Part shown: positions 35,457 to 45,639 of the stretch, piece after piece
Layout: every line of letters starts with the position of its first letter
Numbering within the stretch: position 1 is the stretch's first letter
Source: Panagrolaimus kolymaensis
Taxonomy: Eukaryota > Nematoda > Chromadorea > Rhabditida > Panagrolaimidae
Direction: 5' to 3'
Assembly: GCA_028622995.1 (NCBI GenBank)
Contig: JAJQJQ010000003.1
Location: forward strand, 4,464,001 to 4,528,000
DNA length: 64,000 nucleotides
Translations under genes and position numbers: made by a program
Notes under the pieces: generated by a model
The model's database searches: none
What the model saw: only the letters and a program-made list of their open reading frames with translations
Told to the model about the DNA's origin: nothing

Positions 35457-38062
35457 ATGGCTGAAAGTGTTCGAGTCATTTGCCGATGTCGGCCATTAAA
35501 TCAGCGAGAACTAGCTTTAAATTCAAAAGTGAGTTTTTAATTTTGATTTTATTTATTTTTTGCTTTTTTCATTAAAATATTTTATTAGGTATGTGTCGAA
35601 ATGGATCCCGCCGTTGGTAAAACGGTGCTCCACCATGAAGAAGCTCCTCCAAAACCTTTTACTTTCGATGGAGTTTATTACATGGATTCCACGGCTGAAC
35701 AAATTTATAATGATATTGTTTATCCACTTGTTGAAAATGTTATTGAGGGTTATAATGGTACTGTATTTGCTTATGGTCAAACAGGTTCGGGTAAAACTTT
35801 TTCCATGCAAGGTGTTGAAAAAGTGCCACTTCAAAGAGGTGTAATTCCTCGAACATTCGAACACATTTTTGAGTCCATTGCAACCACAGAACATACAAAA
35901 TTTTTGGTTCACGTGTCTTATTTGGAGGTTCGTTTTTTAAACATAAAAGAAAAAAGAAGAAAAAAAAGATGACTAAGAAAAATTTCAAAATATTTGCCTC
36001 TGCTCTTTTTTTTAGATTTACAATGAAGAAGTTCGAGATCTCCTTGGTGAAGACCGACAAAAGAAGCTAGAGATTAAAGAACATTCAGAGCGAGGCGTAT
36101 ATGTTGCAGGGCTTACAATGCATGTATGTCATAACAATAGCGATTGTGACAAATTAATGGCAACGGGATTTAATAATCGCCATGTGGGAGCAACATTAAT
36201 GAATAAAGATTCAAGCAGATCACATTCAATTTTTACTATATATGTTGAAGCTTTATCTGAAACGGGTACAATTCGAATGGGAAAATTAAATTTAGTTGAT
36301 TTAGCTGGAAGTGAAAGACAATCCAAAACTGGCGCTACAGGAGATCGATTTAAAGAAGCAACTAAAATTAATTTATCTTTATCTGCTCTGGGAAATGTTA
36401 TTAGTGCTTTGGTGGATGGTAAATCAAGTCACATTCCATATCGAGATTCCAAATTAACTAGGCTCTTACAAGCAAGTTACGATTTTAGAAATAAATAAAA
36501 AACAATGTCTAAAATTTATAGGATTCATTGGGCGGAAACACTAAAACAGTTATGATTGCTTGCATTTCTCCATCGGATAACAATTATGAAGAAACTTTAT
36601 CCACTCTTCGTTATGCAAATCGAGCCAAAAACATTAAGAATAAACCCACAATTAATGAAGATCCAAAAGATGCTCTTTTACGGGAATATAAAGAAGAAAT
36701 TGAACGACTTAAAAATATGGTTCAAAGTAAGTAAAATAATAATTAAATTTGATTCCAATTTATTGCAAATTAAATAATGTATTTTTAGCTGGTGGTGCCC
36801 TTGTTGTGCCACCCACCGAGCATCATGATGTGGAAGCAGAAAAAGCTAAATTACGAGAAGAATTTGAAATGGCTATGAGAGAATTAAGAAGTCAATATGA
36901 AAATGAACAAAAATCAAAAGAAAAACTGGCTTCAGATTTGCAAAGCTTAAAAAGCCAATATGATAAAGCTAATAAAGAAATAGATCAGAGTGCAGAGCCA
37001 ACAGATCCAAAAGAAATTAAGAAAAGGATTGAAGCATTGAGGCATCAATTAGTTGGTGGCGAAGAAGTCGATAATGAAGCATTAAAAGCTAAAAGAATAA
37101 AAAGAAAGAAAGCGGCTGAAAAGAAAATGCAACAATTAAATAGTACTTTGTAGAAATTAAGGAATGAAAAAATAATACAAAATTATTTTTAGATACTCTT
37201 CAAGCTGCAATGAGAGATGATCCTCTTGCGCATGTTTATAGCTCCACACAAGAAAAACTTGAAGTCATCACCCGATTATACAAAGCTGATGTCCAAAAGG
37301 TAAAACATCGAAAGAAAGCGATGACGTCAAATAAAAAAGTATAATTGTTTTGCATTTTGTTTTTTAGATTCGCACACTTGAATCTGAAATTCAAGACATT
37401 CAAGCTGAATTTGAAATGGATCGCTTGGATTATCTTGAAACTATTCGAAAACAAGATAAACAAATAAAACTTTTAAGTCAAATTTTGGAAAAATTACATC
37501 CAATTCTTAAAAAGGATGGCAATTTTGGTAATTTGGATAAAATAAAACGTGAAGCTATATGGAATGATGATCAAGCGAGATGGATTCTACCAGAATTTAA
37601 TTTAGGAAGAGTTGGACTTCCAAATGCTCATTCAAGTAATTATAAAAAAACAAAAAAACAGTTATAAAATCTTTTCACCTTTTTTGCAGTATTACCCGGA
37701 GTTCGAGCTGAAATACCTACTTATGGTTTAGAAGCTGACGAAGATATTAGACTTAAAAAACGCCTCGAAAAAACAATGGAAGATAATATTTCAGAAAATT
37801 ATTTTAAACCTGTTGACAAAGCGAATTTACTTAATCGTTATAAAGGCGATCGAACCAAATCTGCGAGTAAGTGGTTTAAAATGATTTTTTCGTCGTTTTG
37901 TGAACCATTATTTCAGAAAAAGCTTCGGATTTCGTTAAACGAAATAACAAAATGCAAGGGTTAATTAATGGTGTCGTATATACCGATGATATTTATTCCA
38001 GTGATGATTCTCGTTCCCTCAGTGCTCAAAGGCGGCCTCATCGTCTTGAAGCTCTTAAATAA
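35457..38062 (+). CDS. osm-3: OSM-3/KIF17-type kinesin-2 motor of intraflagellar transport
   Basis: Nine exons (35457-35528, 35589-35927, 36016-36471, 36522-36726, 36789-37142, 37193-37299, 37368-37635, 37690-37866, 37917-38062) join in phase to 707 residues, close to OSM-3 length. The motor domain starts MAESVRV and has the P-loop [29 protein letters not shown] (switch I), DLAGSERQ (switch II) and [14 protein letters not shown]. The neck is [30 protein letters not shown] (read [11 protein letters not shown]). Coiled coils follow at about 360-540, then the OSM-3-type [12 protein letters not shown] hinge and a tail ending [11 protein letters not shown]...RPHRLEALK. It moves IFT trains along the outer segments of sensory cilia as a homodimer. 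Intron 3 has a GC donor (CAA|GCAAGT); a GT donor 4 bases on would shift the frame. AATAAA-like signals follow the stop. Confidence 0.96.
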
Positions 38063-38885
38063 AAATAATAATAATAATAAAGAAATATTGTAAATAAATA
38101 AATAACGAAAAAATGATAAATTGTTAAGAAATATAAATTCTTTTAAAAAAATAGTTGTGTTTATTTTTTTCTGTTTTTTTGACGGAAACGAAGCTTAAAA
38201 AATATGAAAAATGATTCTTTCTTTAAACTATTTTTTTCAAGAAACTTCCGTTTTTTCTCGTTAGTTTAAAACATTTTTTTATTTGCCTTTGCATGCTGAT
38301 GATGCCCTCTTATAAATTCTAGTAGTTGCTTGTTGTGACAATCTAAAATTAAGAGATAATTGAATTTAACAAAAAAATATTCTTGATGTCTCTCGACTGA
38401 CTGCCGCTATTTCCTGTCATCCCACAAGACACGATGCTTCGTTTCCCTATAAAAAAAGCTTTAAAAAACTTTTTTTTACAACTCAAGTCCCAACTTTTTA
38501 TGTTTTATTTTAAATTTTTAGTGGTGGGAAAATAGCGTTCGTTTGTTGTTGTTTGTGCCTTTTTGTCTTTTTTATCTATCCCAAAAAATGACAACGGAAA
38601 AACTAAAGGAAATTGGAGCAGCCACGCGATGAATTGTAGCCGGTGGTTCTTGTCGAAGAGAAAAAAAACTAAGCACCAACCAAGTCCGATGCTGCTGTTA
38701 CTTGCTTTGGCGCTGTCACACACACTTGCTTCCTTTTTTAAATATTTTTGTTGTTTTGCGCTTAAAAATAAATATGTAAGCAATGTTATTTGTGGGTTTT
38801 TTATTTTAAACTTTATCCGTTTTTTGTTATGAGAAGAATGTTATTTTTTAGATTTTTTCTTTGGTTCGTATAAAATTTTTTCATG
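38063..38885. other. Intergenic stretch between osm-3 and the hAT MITE
   Basis: About 820 AT-rich bases with no recognised gene; frames on both strands are low-complexity. Confidence 0.5.
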
Positions 38886-38918
38886 ATCCCTATCAGGGAT
38901 GGGCGGAAGTGACTTTTC

Positions 38919-39070
38919 CTTAGACGGAAGGAACCGGAAACGGAACTAAGGCAGTTCCGTAAAAGCGGAAACGGAAGCGGAAATATAAATTATTTTCTAC
39001 GGAAGCGGAAACGGAAACGGAAGTGAAAAAAGGGCGGAATTCCGCGGAAACGGAAGCGGAAACGGAATTT
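38919..39070. repeat. CGGAAR hexamer array, left end of the hAT element
   Basis: Repeated CGGAAA/CGGAAG hexamers are broken by short AT spacers and by the palindrome CGGAATTCCG. The order resembles the right-end array in the same orientation, so the two arrays look like direct copies rather than mirror images. Confidence 0.8.
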
Positions 39071-39594
39071 TTTTTTCTTATTAAAATTTGCTTTCTAAAA
39101 TTTTTCTTTTGATGTTGGTTTCTTAATGCTCAGAGTTAAATATATTGTTTTCTCTTTAAAAAAATACTTTTGGTTAAAGTGAATAACCTAAAACCTCTTA
39201 ATAAAAAATTCACAAATAAGTTTTTAAACTTTTTGATATCATATTATTGTAATTAGTATAGTTTTATGCTCACTCCTATTTGCAATGTATCATAGAAACG
39301 AAAAATATACATGTGGTTGCTCTTTGAATGCTTATGTTATATTGGTTAATTATTTCTGATTAATTTGAATGAAAGAGATTTTCGAAGTTTTTGACTTCAA
39401 AGAAAAATAATTGATGACAATTAACACACAAACAAGCATGTTTGCGGCTTTTTTAGCAACATTTAAACCGTGTAAGTATAAAAATTAGGTATAAAAAAGT
39501 TGGTAAATAAAAAAATTCACTCCAAAAGGTGAAGTTTTCTGTAATTTTTCTGTGAAAAAATAAAGCACTTCCGTTTAAGATTTCCGCTATTTTT

Positions 39595-39712
39595 ACAGCG
39601 GAAGCGGAAACGGAAACGGAAATTTAAATATTTTTTTACGGAAGCGGAAACGGAAACGGAAGCAAAAAAACCACGGAATTCCGCGGAAACGGAAACGGAA
39701 GCGGAATTCCGC
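39595..39712. repeat. CGGAAR hexamer array, right end of the hAT element
   Basis: Same hexamer as the left array. The block starting TACGGAAGCGGAAACGG near 39636 matches that starting near 38998 for most of 70 bases, with differences in the AT spacer. It ends in the right terminal inverted repeat. Confidence 0.8.
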
Positions 39713-39729
39713 CCGTCCCTGATCCCTAT

Positions 39730-40214
39730 TCTTTAGTTAAGCAAATGCTCAGCAATTGTGATAAATAAAATAACCTTTTCACTTATTTCTCTCTTCCTAA
39801 GTATTTCTTATCACGCTCATATTATTCATTACTCTCGTTTTTTTTTGTTTCTGGTCTCTCTTCTGTTTGACCTTTTTTTTATAATGCGCATCATCATGCA
39901 TTCACCCGTGGTCATAAATCCTTTTTGTTTTAACAAACAACAATTTTTTCTTTATCCATGAACAATGTAAAATCAATTTTTAGAATTTACATCTGTTCAC
40001 TAAAAATAACTTTGTTTTTGCTTCTTGAAATCTCTCTCCACTAAAAATATTTTTTTTGACCTTTACTGTTTCATATATTATTCATTATTTTTTATCGCAA
40101 TTTTTCATGTTCACATGCTTTTTCGTTTCGTAAAAACATAGAACGTGTTAATTTTTTCTTTAATTCACAAGATTGATTTTTTTTTAATGAGATGTCTTAA
40201 AGGTAACGACGGAC
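39730..40214. other. Intergenic stretch upstream of the PP1 inhibitor-2 gene
   Basis: No coding frame with domain signal. A T-rich tract with AG acceptor-like sites precedes the ATG at 40215, which would suit trans-splicing or a leader intron; I cannot define either. Confidence 0.45.
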
Positions 40215-40817
40215 ATGGATGTTGATATGGAAGACGTTCAAGAAACTATAAAACCTATTGAATGCCTTAAAATGAAACCAAAAAAGAGTATTCTTAAAAA
40301 ACATTCCATGGATGGAGCTCATCCATATCCAGATGATAAAGATGCAAAAGCGCATTTTGATGAAATGAATATTATGGCTACTCTTCATCCTGCAGATAAA
40401 GATTATGGTCATATGAAAGTAAGATATTCCATTTATTACATATCCATATGATTTAATCCTTTATTAATTCCAGATTGATGAGCCAAAAACTCCCTATTCT
40501 GGATATAGCGATCACGAAGATGAAATTCCCAGTTCTTCCAGCCAAGGCAGTGGCCGTCGACGTGTTTCTCTTGTGGGTTTAGAAAAAACACTTGAAAACG
40601 GGTTGCAAAGGGAAACTAAAAGTCCTAATATTGGTGAAAGCTCAGATGACGAAGAACTTGATGAAGAAGAGAAACGTATGTTTAAACTCACTCAATTATC
40701 CCAAAGAATATATAAAACTTAATTTTAGAACGTCGCAAAGAGTTTAACGAAAAGCGGAAAAAGCATTATGTTCATGAATTTCCCGTCAATCATACAGTTA
40801 TGGATGATGATGAATAA
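40215..40817 (+). CDS. szy-2: Protein phosphatase 1 inhibitor-2 (PPP1R2 / I-2, Caenorhabditis SZY-2 type)
   Basis: Three exons (40215-40418, 40474-40675, 40729-40817) join in phase to 164 residues. All PP1-contact motifs of inhibitor-2 are in order: KKSILKK (the KGILK site), [19 protein letters not shown], the [11 protein letters not shown] motif that includes the GSK3-phosphorylated threonine, and [17 protein letters not shown], the helix that caps the PP1 active site. Inhibitor-2 binds and regulates the PP1 catalytic subunit in the nucleus and at centrosomes; in C. elegans it limits centriole duplication and chromosome segregation errors. The middle is serine- and acid-rich and disordered. 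No upstream exon is needed. Confidence 0.93.
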
Positions 40818-41019
40818 TAAATAATAATATGTACAAATATTGAATCATGATATATTAATTATTTTGTTATTCATTCATGTGTACTACTCTTCTCTTGCCT
40901 GTGATGATATATTATAATTAATATTAATTAATTTTCTCTCATTCTTTTTATTCTCGGTTATATTTTTTATAATAAAAATTTTTTAAAAATAATAATAAAC
41001 GCAATGAAATAAGATATTT

Positions 41020-43020
41020 TTAAACGCTACGTTTCATTTCTGCTGTTCGATATAAGCATTCTTTAAAATCGGGTTTAATTAATTCAAAAGCTGCGCCATG
41101 TTTGTTCTCATCATTGTTAAATTTTGTTATAGTTTCAGAAATAATTTTACAACAATTTTTGCCCGTAAATTCGAGAACCACGATGTGCCCTTAAAGCGGG
41201 AAAACTAGAATTAGTAAAAATGGAAAGATGCTTACCACTAAATTTATGACCAATTTTTAATGGAAGCGATTGTAAATCACCTTTTTGAACTGTGAAATCC
41301 GTTGTGTTTATCATAATTATCGATGGATCTTTAAGAACTTCCAATGCAAAATTGCGAGTTTGATCAAAATACTTTTTTAAATTCATTATGAGTTCTTCAT
41401 TTTTATGAATAACTAATCCAATTTCATCTCCACCACGAATAGTTTTACCAATATTGGGAACAACAAAATATGAATTATTTCGAACAAAAGTCAATTGATA
41501 TGAGCTTGCAATTAATTCCAATTTATCCGCTACTTCAGTTTCAGGCGATTCATAATTAATTCGAAAATGTAAAGTATTTTTATCTGGAGTGAAATCATAA
41601 ACTTGTGACCAGCAATTATAAAATGGGCTTAAACCAGCTTGAATCATATGTTCATCGAGATTATCATAATTGATGTATAGTGGAAAGAAATCAACTTTGC
41701 TTTCTTCAATCACCGGAGGGGTTGCACAAAAAAGATGAGCAAAAATGTTAGAATCTCTCACACGAAATTGTTTGCAAATAGAATAGCAAAAGCAATTAAT
41801 GCAATTTCGAATAAATACACTTCCCGAACATGGTCCAAATACAAATAAACAATCTTTAGAGTCATCGACTGTTATAGCTCCACTATAATCTAAGAGAATA
41901 ACCACGCAATCCTAAAATACAAACGATTTTAAATTATAGTAGCTGCTTTCACGTAAACTCTTTTTACCTTGCAATTGTCAATAACAAATTGTTGACCTTT
42001 GATATCACCATTTTTCTTAATAATTACTTCGTTGGTTTTATTTGAAAATGTAAACTCTGATGGATCGGCTTTATTTAAATCCCTAAAAAAAATTGCTGTT
42101 TGAAAGTTCAAATTTTTGTTGTTATAAGAATTTTTTACCAAGAATATTGAGGCCTTGGTTGTAATTCATCGGTTGCTGGTGGAGCTTCTTCTGAAGGAGC
42201 ATGATAACGGCTTTCACGATTTTGTGGTCGCAAGCAACAAAAAATTCTTAGAAATCCCATTTCGTCACTTGCTCCAATATTTACAGATTGATTCCTTCGT
42301 GGCAAAGGAACTGGCCCTAAATTTAAAGGCTCTGGGGAGGCTTGATTTGGTTCAACGTAAGAAAAGTCAGCAATAGGAAGATTATTTGAGTTTGAACTTT
42401 CGTCAATATTATTACTTTGACGAGATTGTGAATTAAATCGAAAGCTCAAAGATTCGTCGTCACCTAAAATAAAAAAAGGATAAAAATGGATTAAGAAAAA
42501 ACGAAAAATTACCAATATCAGCTGCAGCAGCGTAAGAACTTTCACGAATATTCAATGTTGGGGTTAAGCGACGATCAATGGAAGGTCCAGCTCGAGGTGA
42601 ATCCAATGGAATTGAATCAAATTCTATGTGGTTGTTACTTTTTTCTTCTTTGGGACTATCTGGAGCACCTAAGAATTCTTCAAAAGTATAAAGTTCTTCA
42701 TCAAAATTTTGATAATTTTCCGAATTAAAATAATATGATGAAGGAGTGGGGCCAAAGCTAGCATCAAGAAAAAATTCTTTGCGCGGAGATCCGGAAACAT
42801 TTTCTGTTTCTTCTTTTGGTTGCTTAGTATTAGTATTAGGGTGCGTGTCTGCGTTAGTTAAGGACACAGGTGGAGTTAATGGCAACACTGGTGGCGGCTT
42901 TGAATATTCTTCATCCGATTTTGCGGCAGCCTCATTATTTGTGGAGGAAGAAGCCATAGAATTTTGTAGTGTTTCAGGATATTGAGAATTTCCATTTAAA
43001 TTATTATTGGTTGTTGACAT
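41020..43020 (-). CDS. rpi-2: RP2 (XRP2) homologue, ARL3 GTPase-activating protein, with N-terminal extension
   Basis: Five exons (43020-42513, 42463-42139, 42082-41968, 41911-41236, 41189-41020) join in phase to 597 residues. After a disordered, S/N/P-rich extension of about 237 residues comes the RP2 core: QYSWDLNKADPSEF, then a TBCC/C-CAP beta-helix with GQQFVIDNCKDC, VFGPCSGSVFIRNC and KQFRVRD, whose first arginine is the ARL3-GAP arginine finger (human R118). An NDK-like tail follows (VVLEFTGKNC). An internal ATG at 42258-42260 opens with MGFLRIFCC, a myristoylation/palmitoylation-type start like human RP2. It would give 360 residues, about the human length, so the shorter form may be the main product. 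RP2 releases lipidated cargo in cilia by acting on ARL3. Confidence 0.92.
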
Positions 43021-43864
43021 TTTATTAAAGCTTTTTAAAACTAACTAACAGCAACCGCCTGGTTAAAAGCATCACTAAAACTATTTTTCTCCGACCTTTT
43101 TTAGGCGGTCAAAGAAAGCTTCTATTCACAGCATAAGGCGTTGTCATGACTACATATATCAATGAGAGAAGAAAAAAATGTTGTGTTTTTTTATTTTGTA
43201 TGTGCGCCTGCCCTACTTAATTACAAGAAATACATATCATTAAGTATGAGATAAAATACTTGTGAAAAAAATTAAAATTAATCAATTATACTACATTTTA
43301 TTTAAGACATCTCAATACGATCCTAAATTAATTTTTTCCCGAGTCAACGCAATTAAAAGAAAGAAAAACATAAAGCATAGACAAGTCAGAAAAAATAACT
43401 TTAAAAACTACATAGTAATTATTTTATCACATCATCCTTTTTTATAAGGAGAGATATTAATGAGAATGGTAAAGTAAATTAAAAGTAAAAAATGAGTAAA
43501 AAGCATCCATTACAATTTCATGCTTTTGTTATTCAAATTCAAATGAAAATATTTTTTGGCAAAAGGTCGTTGATAGAAGCATGCTTGAAACTCAATTGTT
43601 TTCGTCAATTTTCAACAAACTTTTTCTTTCAATCGACAAAATAAATAAATAAAGTAGTTCACTCTTTTTCTTCAAACTCAAAGATTTTTATTCACGAGTA
43701 TTTGCTGTTTATAATAAGCTTGCTTTGATACTATTTTTAAAAACATATTAATAATCGTGACTGTTGGATATAAAATTGTGTTTCATTTCCATCGTTTCTG
43801 CGCACACTTTCTTAACATGTAATTATTAATTTATTTCAGGTATTATTAAGCTACTTATTACGTG
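43021..43864. other. Divergent intergenic stretch between the RP2 homologue and the F-box gene
   Basis: About 840 AT-rich bases containing both promoters; no gene or definite site recognised. Confidence 0.5.
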
Positions 43865-45292
43865 ATGAATGAAATTAGTGAATCTTCTATTGAACTTTCT
43901 ACAGCTGCTACTTCAACTAATTTTTCTGAATCGCTTAACCATGGAACTGATGTTGAAATGATAGACATCGAAGAACCTGAGAATGAATCTCCTGTATGGT
44001 TGATCTTATAACTTGACAGCTAAATAATCTTTTTGTTTTTAGTATTATCTTCCAATTAATGCTGTGTCCAATATTTTCAAATTTCTTGATGCTGATGAAC
44101 TTGAAAATGCTCGTCTCGTATGTAAAACATGGAAATCTGTCATTGATGCTCATAGAACTCGTTTGTGTTATCGCGATGTTCAAGCTCTTCATTTATCAAC
44201 CAATTGTGAATTTACTTTTGCTCTTTACAGTGGATACAAAGTGTATCGATATTGTTGTCAAAAGTTTTTCAGCGAATTGTATGTTTTACTTCTAAGATTA
44301 TATGAAATTCTTAACAATCTCTCGCTTTTAGTGATCAAGAAATGCGTTCAAAAGAACAATTGTATATTCGTAAAGATGGAGACTTTGAATACAAACTTCC
44401 GTGTCGCTGTCCACTTCTGAAGGAGCTAGTTGCATCTGTGGAATATGTTCCTGGCCAATTACCTGATAGTCGTGTTCATCTTTTTTCCTGCACTGTTCGA
44501 CTTGGAACGCCTGATTTAAGTAAAAATCCACTTTGCAACTGTCTGATTTACAATCCAAAGAAACGTCGCCTCTATGCAAAACAATATTTCACTCCTCCAC
44601 TTTTCTGGTATCAAAAACTCGAGGAAATGACTGCATTTACGAATATCAAGATGCTTGTGTTCTATCATTACTCTATTGTTGAAACAACTGCTGATATGTT
44701 AAAACGTTGGAGAGGAACATTTTATGTTGATAAAGTGGTCTTCCATAATATCAATCTACGAAGTGTGTCTAAAGAACAGTTTCATGCTCTTTTGACTGAA
44801 TCAATTGTGGCTAAAGAATACCATCTTAATTATGTTACAAAAGCTTTACCTCATCATTTCAATAGTGAATTATTTCTTCATCCAACTATGCTTCAGTAAG
44901 TTTTCAATTCCTTTATGATGATTCTATGTTTCATTCTTTTAGAGCTCAGAGTATTAACATAGGAACTGTTTTGAATCGTGATGAAAACCGTGATTGGGTC
45001 AAATTTGAAATTAGTGAAGAGCAATTCCTTGAATTTGTTAATCATCCAATCAAACGCAAAGACTTCAAATTCTTATTCCGTAACTTCAACTTTACTCTCG
45101 ATAGCTGGCGTAAAATACATATGAAGAAAAAGGTTTGATAAAGCTTACTATTATTTTTGATCACTTTATCATTCCAAATCTTTTTAGCATGCTTCTTTCG
45201 AATATTTTGGTCATGTTCCTAAAGATGAAGAAGATCTTACCATGCAATTGTTTGAATCAGATTTAGAAACCGAAGAAGATGACGATGATTAG
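43865..45292 (+). CDS. F-box protein with nematode-type C-terminal substrate domain
   Basis: Five exons (43865-43993, 44043-44278, 44332-44895, 44943-45132, 45188-45292) join in phase to 407 residues. After an acidic, S/T-rich N-terminus comes an F-box (YYLPINAVSNIFKFLDADELENARLVCKTWKSVID, read in two parts about residues 44-80) that would bind a Skp1-like protein. The remaining 300 residues are of mixed alpha/beta type with no leucine-rich, WD or Kelch repeats. They resemble the divergent substrate-binding regions (FTH/DUF38-like) of the large nematode F-box families, but no specific motif is certain. The C-terminus ends in an acidic EEDDDD run. Such proteins act as receptors for SCF ubiquitin ligases. 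Substrate is unknown. Confidence 0.8.
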
Positions 45293-45639
45293 AGGAGCTA
45301 CACGGGTATTATAATCAAATATGTATATATTTCGGGTATTAAATTACTACAACATTTGTTTACTTTTTCTTTTTATATTGTATTGTACTGATCGTTGCAA
45401 ATAAAATATTTTTGTATGTATGTGTACTTTATAAACTCTTGTGTTCAATTGCATTTGTTGAAGCTTTAAACTTTTTTTGGTATTTACTTTTTCAAATTTT
45501 ATTTCAATCTAAAGTAGCAAGACCATTAAAAATAATGATCATACAAAAATATAACAATAAATTATGTACATAAAAAACGTATGAATAAATGAAGGTTTTG
45601 TATTACACGGTAAATGTTTTTAAAGCTTTTCTAAATTAA
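45293..45639. other. Convergent 3' flank between the F-box gene and the SLC23 gene
   Basis: About 350 bases between two facing stop codons. AATAAA near 45400 could serve the F-box gene. Nothing else seen. Confidence 0.5.

Larger units (their letters stand above)
38894..39721. mobile_element. Non-autonomous hAT-type element (MITE) with perfect 8-bp target duplication
   Basis: An 828-base element is flanked on both sides by the identical octamer ATCCCTAT (38886-38893 and 39722-39729). Terminal inverted repeats match at 14 of 15 bases: CAGGGATGGGCGGAA on the left, CAGGGACGGGCGGAA inverted on the right. An 8-bp duplication with CAGGG-type ends is the signature of the hAT superfamily. No transposase frame is present. 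Both ends carry irregular arrays of the hexamer CGGAAR (about 38919-39070 and 39595-39712), including near-identical blocks in direct orientation around the palindrome CGGAATTCCG. The middle (about 39075-39560) is AT-rich. Subterminal short repeats are known hAT transposase binding sites, so the arrays may have that role; that part is inference. Confidence 0.86.

Noticed and set aside
38900..39715. CGGAAR arrays considered as a CRISPR-like array or coding repeat
   Set aside because: The repeats are irregular hexamers without unique spacers, lie within an element bounded by hAT ends and 8-bp duplications, and the host is a eukaryote.
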